A DNA stretch of 32,252 bases, from NCBI RefSeq assembly GCF_025698965.1, contig NZ_JAILWL010000013.1, forward strand, positions 1 to 32,252. Reading direction: 5' to 3'. Position 1 is the first letter of the stretch. Each line of letters starts with the position of its first letter. Origin of the DNA: Roseibium sp. Lineage in GTDB: Bacteria > Pseudomonadota > Alphaproteobacteria > Rhizobiales > Stappiaceae. The notes below the pieces were generated by a model. It saw nothing but the letters and a program-made list of their open reading frames with translations. It did not search any database and had not been told where the DNA came from. Below are positions 8,997-17,580 of the stretch, piece by piece. The position numbers were made by a program, and so were the translations under genes.

Positions 8997-9677
8997 ATGG
9001 GACGGACAATTTCGGCGGCAATCCTGTTCGCTTGCCTAATTTCTGCACCGGGTCAGGCAAAATCGGTCCAGACCGAAACGATCCCGATCTCTCCGGAAGA
9101 AACGCCGCAATCCGCACCGATTCCTGAAAACGAATTGAAGGTGCCGGCAAGCGAGACCCCGCTCCGGGAGCCTTCGTCCGACGCAACAGCATCCGATACA
9201 GATGACGCATCTCCGCCGCAGGTGCTCTACAACACGTCCGTCTTACCGAAACCCGTAGCCCGCATGCATTCCCAACTGAGGGAAGCAGCTCTCGCGGGGG
9301 ACCTTGAACGGATCCGAATGGTGCTGGAAAGCAACGAGTTGCCACCAACGCTTTCCTTCGGTGAAATAGGTGATCCGATCGAGTTTTTGAAAGACAGTTC
9401 CGGCGACGGTGAAGGGTTCGAAATTCTGGCCATTCTGGCCGACACGCTGGAAGCAGGTTTTTTGCATGTGGATGCCGGAACAGCTCAGGAAATGTATGTC
9501 TGGCCTTATTTCGCGCGCTATCCGCTGGATGCCCTGACCCCGGATCAGAAAGTGGAGATGTTTCGCATCGTGACGGCGGGTGACTTTGCAGAAATGCAGG
9601 AGTTTGGCGCATGGACATTCTATCGGGTCGGCATTGGCCCCGACGGAACGCTTCATTATTTCGTCGCCGGCGACTGA
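8997..9677 (+). CDS. Exported conserved hypothetical protein
   Basis: Signal peptide MGRTISAAILFACLISAPGQAK, low-complexity P/E/T linker, globular C-terminal domain. Confidence 0.7.
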   Translation: MGRTISAAILFACLISAPGQAKSVQTETIPISPEETPQSAPIPENELKVPASETPLREPSSDATASDTDDASPPQVLYNTSVLPKPVARMHSQLREAALAGDLERIRMVLESNELPPTLSFGEIGDPIEFLKDSSGDGEGFEILAILADTLEAGFLHVDAGTAQEMYVWPYFARYPLDALTPDQKVEMFRIVTAGDFAEMQEFGAWTFYRVGIGPDGTLHYFVAGD

Positions 9678-9800
9678 TCGGCATCGAAGGCAGTGCTCGA
9701 TTTCTTTCTTGCGTTCAATCGACCCAGCACGTCAGTCCTTCCGCGAAATTCCTTCAATTGCAAGTGACAGAAAATCTGCCTCATCCAGGAAGCTCTTTGA

Positions 9801-10415
9801 ATGAACCCCAATATTGAAAAAATTGACGCAGCGCGTCGAGCCTGCGGTTTTCTGACGATTGCTGAAACCCTCGACCTGCTGAAGGACAATCTGCTGATCG
9901 ATCCCTTTTCAACCCTGATATCGAGCGGAATTTCCGTCGGCCAGAACAACATCTTCTACCCTGGTGTCACTCTGCAAGCCACGCAGGGCATGCAGATCGT
10001 ACTCGGCAACAACAACACCTTCCATTCAGGAACCAGCATGTCTGCATCGGAGGGAAACGTCACGGTTGGCAACGGCAATCAATTCGGAGATGGCGGTTTC
10101 ACCGCCAAGGCGAACAGATCCGGAGCTGAGATCCGCATCGGCGATTGCGGTCGGTTTCTCAATAATCCAAGCATATTTGGCCAGACGACCCTCGGCGACG
10201 GGACCCAGCTTTTGGGCAACATAATTGTCGACAGCTGCATTCTCGGTGACGGTGGCTCCTTTGAGGAACCAGACCCGGATCTCAGAGGAGGCCTCTTGAA
10301 AGGCTTCGGCACTGCAAGAAACCTGACGGTGCCACGGGGGAACGTTATTGCCGGTCAGGGACACTTTGACGAAACGAACCTGCTGCCTCAATCGCACTTC
10401 CACCCTAAAGACTGA
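9801..10415 (+). CDS. Hypothetical protein with predicted parallel beta-solenoid repeats
   Basis: Imperfect repeats [IV]xVGxxNxFxxGxxxxA: ISVGQNNIFYPGVTLQA / IVLGNNNTFHSGTSMSA / VTVGNGNQFGDGGFTAKA. Confidence 0.7.
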   Translation: MNPNIEKIDAARRACGFLTIAETLDLLKDNLLIDPFSTLISSGISVGQNNIFYPGVTLQATQGMQIVLGNNNTFHSGTSMSASEGNVTVGNGNQFGDGGFTAKANRSGAEIRIGDCGRFLNNPSIFGQTTLGDGTQLLGNIIVDSCILGDGGSFEEPDPDLRGGLLKGFGTARNLTVPRGNVIAGQGHFDETNLLPQSHFHPKD

Positions 10416-10697
10416 GTGCTTGCGCGCATCATTAATTGCTCGACCAAAATGCTGTAGACTTATCCTGCTTCCGCCGAACAGGCACTGCATTCTTCAAGAC
10501 TTACCTTCCCAAACCACCCAATTCCGATGCTTCGTTAAACATCCATTTACCATAATTGTGTTGCCTTTATTTCCGGAAAAGGTGTTTCATTCGGCTATTA
10601 TTTAAATCTGTCGGATTTTCCATACTGCTTCACGCAAGGTTATCCGAACAGAATTTTTAAATTGACGTTTCGAATGCTCCGATGAAAGGACTCGAAT

Positions 10698-11360
10698 ATG
10701 GCGTTGGGTTTGAGCCGCCGCAGTTTGATTGCCGGACTTCCATTTCTCGTGGCTGCGTGCCAAAGCCAAAAGAATTCGACGATACAGGCAGGCCTCAGTC
10801 CCCTGTCTGATGGAACACCCGATTACACTCTTGCCTATGCTCCCACCGTTGATGGTGGATTTTCGCTTCCGGCAATTGAATATCAAAGTTTTGATCCGCA
10901 ATATCTTCGTCAGACCGTTTATTATCCGACGTCATATCCTGAAGGCACGATTGTCGTCGACCCGAACAACAAGTTCCTCTACCTGATCCAGCCCGGCGGA
11001 TACGCCATACGCTATGGCATCGGTGTCGGCCGGGCGGGATTTGCCTGGAACGGCGAAGCGGTTATCCGCTTCAAACGGGAATGGCCGAAATGGTTCCCAC
11101 CCGACGAAATGATCGAACGCGACCCCAGTCTGGAAAAGTACCGGGAAGGCCAGGAAGGCGGTCCGAGCAACCCGATCGGTGCACGCGGACTTTATCTCTG
11201 GCAAGGCAACAAGGACACGCTCTACCGCATTCACAGCACCAACCAGCCAAGCAGCATCGGCACGAATGCTTCCAGCGGCTGCATTCGCATGTGGCACCAG
11301 GACATCATAGATCTCTATGATCGCGTCAATGTGGGCGCCAATGTCGTTGTTCTGGCTTAA
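10698..11360 (+). CDS. L,D-transpeptidase (YkuD), predicted Tat-type lipoprotein
   Basis: SRRSLIAGLPFLVAAC (twin Arg plus lipobox); catalytic motif HSTNQPSSIGTNASSGCIRM. Confidence 0.93.
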   Translation: MALGLSRRSLIAGLPFLVAACQSQKNSTIQAGLSPLSDGTPDYTLAYAPTVDGGFSLPAIEYQSFDPQYLRQTVYYPTSYPEGTIVVDPNNKFLYLIQPGGYAIRYGIGVGRAGFAWNGEAVIRFKREWPKWFPPDEMIERDPSLEKYREGQEGGPSNPIGARGLYLWQGNKDTLYRIHSTNQPSSIGTNASSGCIRMWHQDIIDLYDRVNVGANVVVLA

Positions 11361-12049
11361 GATGCGCGGTGATCGGAACTAGCTTTGTTTTCAAACTGCA
11401 TCTTCCGTAGTTCGGCATAATCCGAATAGCCGCGATAAAGGCGATGAAACCTCAGCTCAGCACCACAGTTCTGTGCCAGGTTGCTGAGTTCCGCTTCCAG
11501 GCCGGCACGCGGTGTCACGTGAAAGGACTTCAGCCACGAAAACAGAAGTCGCTTGAACCAGCCGGGCAGACTGCCCTGCTGGCCGAAATCGACGACATGG
11601 ATGCGCCCACCTTCCGCGAGACGGGAACAGCCCGCCGCCAGAGCCTCGCGCCAGACCGGGATCATTGAGAGCGTATAGGAATAAAACACCCGATCGAATG
11701 CCGAAACTTCCAGGGCGTTTGTTGCCGATGGACTGCCGGCATCGCCTTCGATCAGCTGAATTTGAGAACTCAATCCCGCCTTTTCGATATTCCTGTCTGC
11801 TGTCTCTAGCATATGCCGGGAAATGTCGAGGCCGTAGAAGCGGGCTTCGGGATAGTGTCTGGCAGCAACGATCAGATTGCGCCCAGTGCCACATCCCAGC
11901 TCCAGTACGGTTCCGCCACGTGGAGGCTTGAGCTCTTTGACAAGATGATCCCGACCCAGCAGGTAGTATTTACGTGTCAGATCGTAGACGTGACGCTGGT
12001 GGCGATAGACGGTGTCCATCAGCCGGGCGGTTTCAACGGCTTCGTTCAT
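11357..12049 (-). CDS. btaB: SAM-dependent methyltransferase, BtaB-like (betaine lipid DGTS synthesis)
   Basis: VLELGCGTGRNLIVAARHYP; directly downstream of the BtaA/DUF3419 gene; typical BtaB N-terminus YRHQRHVYDLTRKYYLLGRD. Confidence 0.85.
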   Translation of the reverse strand: MNEAVETARLMDTVYRHQRHVYDLTRKYYLLGRDHLVKELKPPRGGTVLELGCGTGRNLIVAARHYPEARFYGLDISRHMLETADRNIEKAGLSSQIQLIEGDAGSPSATNALEVSAFDRVFYSYTLSMIPVWREALAAGCSRLAEGGRIHVVDFGQQGSLPGWFKRLLFSWLKSFHVTPRAGLEAELSNLAQNCGAELRFHRLYRGYSDYAELRKMQFENKASSDHRAS

Positions 12050-12070
12050 CTGAGTGTCCTCCGCCTTCAC

Positions 12071-13333
12071 TTAACCGTTGAAGACGTAAAGGTGGAAGCC
12101 ACCGTAAATTGAGGACCGGTCCTGACGTCCGAGTTCGAGGCTTTCCTCTTCCCTGTAGCTCCAGCGGTTCAAAATCTGGTTCGCCACCCGGCCCGGCAAC
12201 AGTGTCGGCTCTGCAGCCGTTCGGAATACAACGCGGGCTCCTGGACGTGCTGTCCGTGTAATCTCGCTCCACAAAGCGTTGAGCTGGTGATCAGTCATCC
12301 AATCCTGAGCGTCGAGCAGGACATAGGCATCCAGTGTCTCCTCGGCGACGCTCTGAAGATGTTCGGTGAAATTTCGATTGAGAACACGAACACGTCCGGC
12401 TCGTGCACGGATTTGCTCGAAATGATTGCGTTTCAGGTAAGGTGGCAATGGACCGGACTCGCCGGTGGAACCGTCTGCAGCAGGTGCGTAGCCACGGCCA
12501 AAAGCCTGCCAGGCAAAATAGTTGTCCTGCATGGAAAAATCACACGCGAGCTTTTCCAGACGCTGCCTCAAGACAGAAGACATATCGCCTTCGGCACTTG
12601 CCGATACCAGAGCGTCATATTGTGCAGGCGGAATGCCCAGACCATAGAGAGACATCTTCTTCGATGTTGCCCAGCGAACCAGACGCTTGTCGAAAAGCGG
12701 CGCCAGCGCCGTGTCGAAAAACGAGCGCTGCTCTTCCAGTGTCCTTGTCTTCACCATATGTTTCGGATCAATGCCGTAGAGCCGCGCAACCAGGTGTCCG
12801 GCTCCGATGCAATAGCCGAGCAGACCATGTTGATAGAGGTCGCGCGAAAACAGAGTAATGCGCTTACGGCCCCAATTGGCGAAATCGCGGCCTTCCCAAT
12901 AAGCACTCGTTTCTGCATCAAGATTGTCTTTCAGGAAGCGGTTGTAGGCCGCAATATTTGCCTTTTCGTCAGCCTCGCCAAAGAAACGATAGAACGTCTG
13001 GTAATTGGGAAAGTGCCTGGCCGCTGCGAGCTTCAGCCGGCCAAGCGCCACATGGGCCCGGTTCAGATCAACCGCCGTGATCTCTGCCGGATTGGCAGTC
13101 AGATAGGACATGACGTTGCAGCCACCGGACGCGATAGCAATCATGCGGGACTGCGGCGTCAACTGTAATGCCTTCATGTCGACGTCCGGATCTTCCCAGA
13201 TCTGCGGATAGACGAGCCCCTTGAATGCGAATGTGAACAGCCGCTCCAGAACACCTTCCCGCGATGTCGCATCCGAACGGTGAACAGCATTCCTGAGCCG
13301 TTTTTTAGAAGCTGTGAGCGTGCTCTTTGTCAT
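12071..13333 (-). CDS. btaA: S-adenosylmethionine:diacylglycerol 3-amino-3-carboxypropyl transferase BtaA (DUF3419)
   Basis: FTFAFKGLVYPQIWEDPDVDMKALQL...IASGGCNVMSYLTANPAEITAVDLNRAHVALGRLKLAA; ATG at 13333 preceded by GGGAGA. Confidence 0.9.
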   Translation of the reverse strand: MTKSTLTASKKRLRNAVHRSDATSREGVLERLFTFAFKGLVYPQIWEDPDVDMKALQLTPQSRMIAIASGGCNVMSYLTANPAEITAVDLNRAHVALGRLKLAAARHFPNYQTFYRFFGEADEKANIAAYNRFLKDNLDAETSAYWEGRDFANWGRKRITLFSRDLYQHGLLGYCIGAGHLVARLYGIDPKHMVKTRTLEEQRSFFDTALAPLFDKRLVRWATSKKMSLYGLGIPPAQYDALVSASAEGDMSSVLRQRLEKLACDFSMQDNYFAWQAFGRGYAPAADGSTGESGPLPPYLKRNHFEQIRARAGRVRVLNRNFTEHLQSVAEETLDAYVLLDAQDWMTDHQLNALWSEITRTARPGARVVFRTAAEPTLLPGRVANQILNRWSYREEESLELGRQDRSSIYGGFHLYVFNG

Positions 13334-13376
13334 TATCGTCTCCCGAGTCACCCGCGCGATGTAACAGTCTTCCGAT

Positions 13377-13394
13377 ACGTCAGAGAGACGACAG
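13377..13394 (-). promoter_or_regulatory. Candidate Pho box upstream of btaA
   Basis: Minus strand CTGTCGT-ctct-CTGACGT: two 7-mers spaced 4 nt, 6/7 and 5/7 to the alphaproteobacterial Pho-box half-site CTGTCAT. Confidence 0.5.
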
Positions 13395-13435
13395 TTTGGT
13401 GACGCTCCAGGAGTTTTGTGAGCTTACCCGGACAA

Positions 13436-13466
13436 TAAAAAATGCCCCCGCTGAAGCGGGAGCATT
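13436..13466 (-). terminator. Rho-independent terminator of the 13493-14737 L,D-transpeptidase
   Basis: Minus strand AATGCtCCCGC-ttca-GCGGGgGCATT followed by TTTTAT. Confidence 0.8.
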
Positions 13467-13492
13467 CTGGATCGTTTTCTGTACGGGCCGCG

Positions 13493-14737
13493 TTATCGCG
13501 TGATTACGACAAAGTCGGTACCCAGACCGGTGTTGCGTTTGAAGCTCCGGTCGGTGACCGTCAGCGAGGTGCCCGGCGTCAGCATTTTGGAAAGTTCTTT
13601 CGCCGCCTTTTCGGGAATTTCGATGCGGTCCAGCAGGTCGATCGACGCGCCTCCGCGTTCCCCTTCAGCCGACACTGCCATCCAGTCAACCGCTCCGTCT
13701 CCCTGCTCAAAATCGAGAGCAGTAAAGACATGGGTGCCGATTTCCTGCTCGATATCCTTGACGGTGACCTGAGCGGAATAAATGTCATGGAATTTCCGGC
13801 GAACACGCAAAATTGCATTTCGTGGTTTCACATAGCCGGCATCGGCCTGAACCCTGGCAACAAGGGCGTCGGTAACGCGGCCTGTGACCGGCAGCTCAGC
13901 TCCTTCCTGGTAAAGACGGATGGCAGCACGGGTTTTGCGGCCGACGACACCATCAACCGGTCCGGCATCAAAGCCCATCCGGTTCAGCAGTCGCTGCATC
14001 ACCTTCATCGGATTCGGTGCCCGTTGAGGCGTGATGATCATCCGCAAGGGGCGATCGAAATGCGGATTGTCCGGCTGTGTAACCGGCAGCGCGGCCCGAA
14101 TGGCTGCCGGCTGGATAGCTCCGCGCAGAACCGGGTCTGCTTCAATCGTCTTGCCGGAAAGGCTCGCAACAGCTGTCTCGGGCACGAAGGGCTGTGGCAG
14201 AACATCGTGACGCACTGATCGCGGTTCCGCCGGATCGCGGGTCACGACCACATGCATTCCACGGTTGGTCATGCTGTAGAGAGACTTGGCGAAGGGGCGC
14301 GGCAGCCGGATGCAACCATGTGAAGCAGGATAGCCCGGGAGCCTGCCCACATGCAGTGCAATGCCGGACCAGGTCAGTCGCTGCATGAAAGGCATGGGCG
14401 CGTTGTCATAAAGGTTGGAAAAATGTTTGCGCCGTTTTTCCAGAATGGAGAATACACCCGTGGGCGTGCTGTGACCTCGCATTCCTGAAGAGATTGGCGA
14501 AGTTTCGATCAGATCGAGACCGCGATAGACCTTGATGTTCTGCTCGTTGAGCGACACCAGCATGTGCAATGGCGGTTCCGTAGCAGGCTCTGCCCCTACT
14601 TCAGCCGCAGTATCCCGTGCAACTGCACCAGACAAAGTGGAAGCGGTAAAAAGCATGGCTCCCGCAATTCCGGCAAGTATTCCAACGCTTTTATTCCGAT
14701 TTTGAAACTTATTTGACAACATTCCGGAGCTCCCCAA
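13493..14737 (-). CDS. L,D-transpeptidase with peptidoglycan-binding domain
   Basis: YkuD motif HVGRLPGYPASHGCIRLP; PG-binding repeat VMQRLLNRMGFDAGPVDGVVGRKTRAAIRLYQ. Confidence 0.93.
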   Translation of the reverse strand: MGSSGMLSNKFQNRNKSVGILAGIAGAMLFTASTLSGAVARDTAAEVGAEPATEPPLHMLVSLNEQNIKVYRGLDLIETSPISSGMRGHSTPTGVFSILEKRRKHFSNLYDNAPMPFMQRLTWSGIALHVGRLPGYPASHGCIRLPRPFAKSLYSMTNRGMHVVVTRDPAEPRSVRHDVLPQPFVPETAVASLSGKTIEADPVLRGAIQPAAIRAALPVTQPDNPHFDRPLRMIITPQRAPNPMKVMQRLLNRMGFDAGPVDGVVGRKTRAAIRLYQEGAELPVTGRVTDALVARVQADAGYVKPRNAILRVRRKFHDIYSAQVTVKDIEQEIGTHVFTALDFEQGDGAVDWMAVSAEGERGGASIDLLDRIEIPEKAAKELSKMLTPGTSLTVTDRSFKRNTGLGTDFVVITR

Positions 14738-15049
14738 CGCAATACTCTTAAAGCTCGACTTAAACTCTATCAGCGACCTGTGTAGATCGGGTTAGGAAAC
14801 ACGGTTACCCATTGGTTTCCTTTTACCATTCCTTGAAACACTCACACTTTACCCAGTCAGGTGCTGTTACTCACATCACAAATTGTTTGGATCCTTTTCA
14901 CAGTTAACGCCACTGCGGACGCGTGTCCGCGGTGTCTTTAAAGACATCTCATCCGCCGCCGCCGCATGTGAACGACAGCGAAATGGAATTCGTTAAGGGA
15001 GGTTTCGGACCCGAGGTCATACCAACGCCGAAACGGGCACTCTTTTCTC

Positions 15050-15154
15050 AAATCCCGGAAGGTCGCGGCACAATTGAGTCCCGCGAGCTTCCTTCCTGCT
15101 CACGGCCCAAATGCAACACGCGCTCGTCTGAAACCAATCCGCTCACACGACCTA
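15050..15154 (-). repeat. Interspersed structured repeat, copy B (abuts/overlaps the dihydroorotase stop codon)
   Basis: Minus strand ctaggtcgtgtgagcggattggtttcagacgagcgcgtgttgcatttgggccgtgagcaggaagga... aligns with 2940-3047 (+); contains hairpin GGAAGGTCGCGG...CCGCGAgcttCCTTCC. Confidence 0.75.
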
Positions 15155-16483
15155 GTTCTTCAGGCCATCTTGAAAGAGGACAGCTTCACCAAGAGATGGT
15201 GTCGCGAGCTCGCCTTCCCACATCACACGCCGCCCTCTGACAACTGTTCCCACCGGCCAGCCGGTAACCTTTTTGCCGTCATAAGGCGTCCAGCCGCATT
15301 TGGAAGCGATCCAGTCATTGGAGATCGTTTCGATGTGCTTGAGGTCGACGACAGTGAAATCGGCATCGTAGCCGACGGCAATCCGCCCCTTGCGCGCGGT
15401 CTGGAACAGGCGTGCCGGTCCGGCGCTGGTCATATCTACGAAACGCGCCAGACTCAGGCGACCGGCATTGACATGATCCAGCATGATCGGCACCAGGGTC
15501 TGAACACCGGTCATCCCGGAGGGCGAGGCCGGATAAGGCTTCTGCTTTTCCTCCAGCAGATGCGGTGCATGGTCAGATCCGAAAATATCCAGAATGCCTT
15601 GCTGCAGACCCCACCACAAACGTTCCGAATGGCGAGGCGCACGTACAGGCGGGTTCATCTGAACCAGTGTCCCGAGACGGTGATAGGCTTCGTCCGTCAG
15701 GGTCAGGTGATGAGGGGTCACCTCGATCGATGCGACGTCCTTGTAGTCGATCAGGAAGTCGACTTCTTCTGCGGTCGAAAGATGCAGAATGTGGATCTTG
15801 GCACCGGTTTCACGAGCAATGCCGACAAGGCGCTGTGTGCATTGCAGGGCTGCAATTTCATCGCGCCAGACCGGATGCGAACTCGGGTCGCCCTCCACAC
15901 GTTCGCCTTGACGCTCGCGCAGACGGAACTCGTCTTCGGAATGAAAGGCCGCACGGCGGCGCGTTGCGGAGAGGATCTCACGCACGCCCTGATCGTCCTC
16001 AACCAGAAGGTCACCGGTTGAAGACCCCATGAAAACCTTGATGCCGGCCGCCGCCGGAAGCCGCTCCAATTCAGGGATGTCCTTGACATTGTCACGCGTG
16101 CCACCGACCCAGAACGCAAAGTCGCAGTGCATGCGATGATGCCCACGCTTCACCTTGTCTGCGAGTGCCGATTCAGACGTTGTCAGTGGATTGGTGTTCG
16201 GCATTTCAAAGACCGCCGTGACCCCGCCCATGACCGCAGCGCGCGAACCTGATTCCAGATCCTCCTTGTGATCGAGGCCAGGCTCGCGAAAGTGCACCTG
16301 AGTGTCCATGACACCAGGGAGAACATGCAATCCCGTGCAGTTGATCACTTGACCGGCTTGAGACGCATCAAAAGAGCCGATCCCGGCAACGCGCCCGTCT
16401 TTCACCGCCACATCACGAAGTCCCTCGCCATCCTGGTTGACTACGGTTCCGCCTTTCAGGATCAGGTCATAGGTCGCGCTCAT
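15152..16483 (-). CDS. pyrC: Dihydroorotase
   Basis: GVMDTQVHFREPGLDHKEDLESGSRAAVMGGVTAVFEMPNTNP...FGSDHAPH...PSGMTGVQTLVP. Confidence 0.92.
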   Translation of the reverse strand: MSATYDLILKGGTVVNQDGEGLRDVAVKDGRVAGIGSFDASQAGQVINCTGLHVLPGVMDTQVHFREPGLDHKEDLESGSRAAVMGGVTAVFEMPNTNPLTTSESALADKVKRGHHRMHCDFAFWVGGTRDNVKDIPELERLPAAAGIKVFMGSSTGDLLVEDDQGVREILSATRRRAAFHSEDEFRLRERQGERVEGDPSSHPVWRDEIAALQCTQRLVGIARETGAKIHILHLSTAEEVDFLIDYKDVASIEVTPHHLTLTDEAYHRLGTLVQMNPPVRAPRHSERLWWGLQQGILDIFGSDHAPHLLEEKQKPYPASPSGMTGVQTLVPIMLDHVNAGRLSLARFVDMTSAGPARLFQTARKGRIAVGYDADFTVVDLKHIETISNDWIASKCGWTPYDGKKVTGWPVGTVVRGRRVMWEGELATPSLGEAVLFQDGLKN

Positions 16484-16502
16484 GGGGCTCCTCCGGCAAT
16501 GG

Positions 16503-16555
16503 TTTGGTCAGTGGCAGGTCAATCTCACCGGGCTTATACGCGGCCACTGACCAAA
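16503..16555. promoter_or_regulatory. Perfect 13-bp inverted repeat between divergent pyrC and ygfZ
   Basis: TTTGGTCAGTGGC (16503-16515) and GCCACTGACCAAA (16543-16555), 27-nt spacer, 20 nt upstream of the dihydroorotase start codon. Confidence 0.6.
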
Positions 16556-16643
16556 GGGCCAGACACGGCTTAAATTTTCCCGCCCTTGCCCACACGGGAC
16601 AAAGAACCTATTTGGCGACTATCATATTCGTCCCCTCTCCAAC

Positions 16644-17546
16644 GTGGAGCTTTTCGTGCCGTCTTTCTCCTTTGCGCCTTTGGCAGACCGTTCGCTGATC
16701 CGCGTTTCCGGCGACGAGGCTCATCATTTTCTGCAAAACCTCGTGACGGCAGACGTAGAGGACATCGACAAGTCCGGAGCGGGATCTGCAGCACTGCTGA
16801 CACCACAAGGCAAAATCCTGTTTGACTTTCTGATCTACAAACAGAGTGACGCCTATATTCTGGATTCACCGGCACAGGCCGCGGCAGATCTCCTCAAACG
16901 GCTGACCTTTTACCGGCTTCGGTCGAAAGTCGATCTGGAACTGATGCCGGACGACGTTGGTGTCGTTGCGCTTTGGAATGGGACGGCCGACGTCGACAAC
17001 GCCATTGTTGCCGTCACGGATCCGCGCCTGCCTGCCCTCGGTCAACGGTTTGTCGGTCCAATTTCTGCACTGTTGACGGAACTTGGCGTTTCGGCCGCGG
17101 ATTTGGCTGACTACGATCAGCACCGGATCGAATTGGGCGTGCCGGAAGGTCTGAAGGATTACGACTATTCCGACATTTTTCCGCACGACGCGGTTCTTGA
17201 CCAGTTGGGCGGGGTGTCATTCAGCAAGGGCTGTTATGTCGGGCAGGAAGTCGTTTCGCGCGTGCATCACAGAGGCACCGCACGAAAGCGCTTCGTGAAG
17301 GTTGAAAGCTCAGGTCAGCTGCCTCCAAAGGGAACGACGGTTACTGCCGACGGCAAGTCCGTCGGCATTCTTGGCTCCTCCACACTTGTCAACGGAAAGG
17401 CGTTCGGCCTTGCCCTCCTTCGTCTTGACAAGGTGCGCCAAGCCAAGGACAACGGCATCCCACTTCAATGCGGTGATGCGGAACTCCAGGCCACCCTGCC
17501 TGATTGGGTGGAGTTTACCTGGCCGGAGCCGAACACCGCCGACTGA
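16644..17546 (+). CDS. ygfZ: Folate-binding protein YgfZ (GcvT-like)
   Basis: GDEAHHFLQNLVTADV, LLTPQGKILFDFLI, KGCYVGQEVVSRVHHRG signature; GTG start. Confidence 0.92.
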   Translation: MELFVPSFSFAPLADRSLIRVSGDEAHHFLQNLVTADVEDIDKSGAGSAALLTPQGKILFDFLIYKQSDAYILDSPAQAAADLLKRLTFYRLRSKVDLELMPDDVGVVALWNGTADVDNAIVAVTDPRLPALGQRFVGPISALLTELGVSAADLADYDQHRIELGVPEGLKDYDYSDIFPHDAVLDQLGGVSFSKGCYVGQEVVSRVHHRGTARKRFVKVESSGQLPPKGTTVTADGKSVGILGSSTLVNGKAFGLALLRLDKVRQAKDNGIPLQCGDAELQATLPDWVEFTWPEPNTAD

Positions 17547-17580
17547 AACCGCGTCAGATTTCAAGGTCGAACCAAAACAG

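Noticed and set aside
12287-13168. 293-aa ORF antisense to btaA
   Set aside because: Opposite strand of a recognised BtaA gene; no domain motif.
13442-14218. 258-aa ORF antisense to the L,D-transpeptidase
   Set aside because: Antisense to an unambiguous YkuD gene and runs through its terminator.
14923-15240. 105-aa ORF in the pyrC-ldt intergenic region
   Set aside because: Low-complexity SSRP-type composition, spans repeat copy B and the pyrC 3' end; more likely non-coding.
15074-16021. 315-aa ORF antisense to dihydroorotase and overlapping repeat copy B
   Set aside because: Shadow ORF; no recognisable motif and overlaps a clear enzyme gene.
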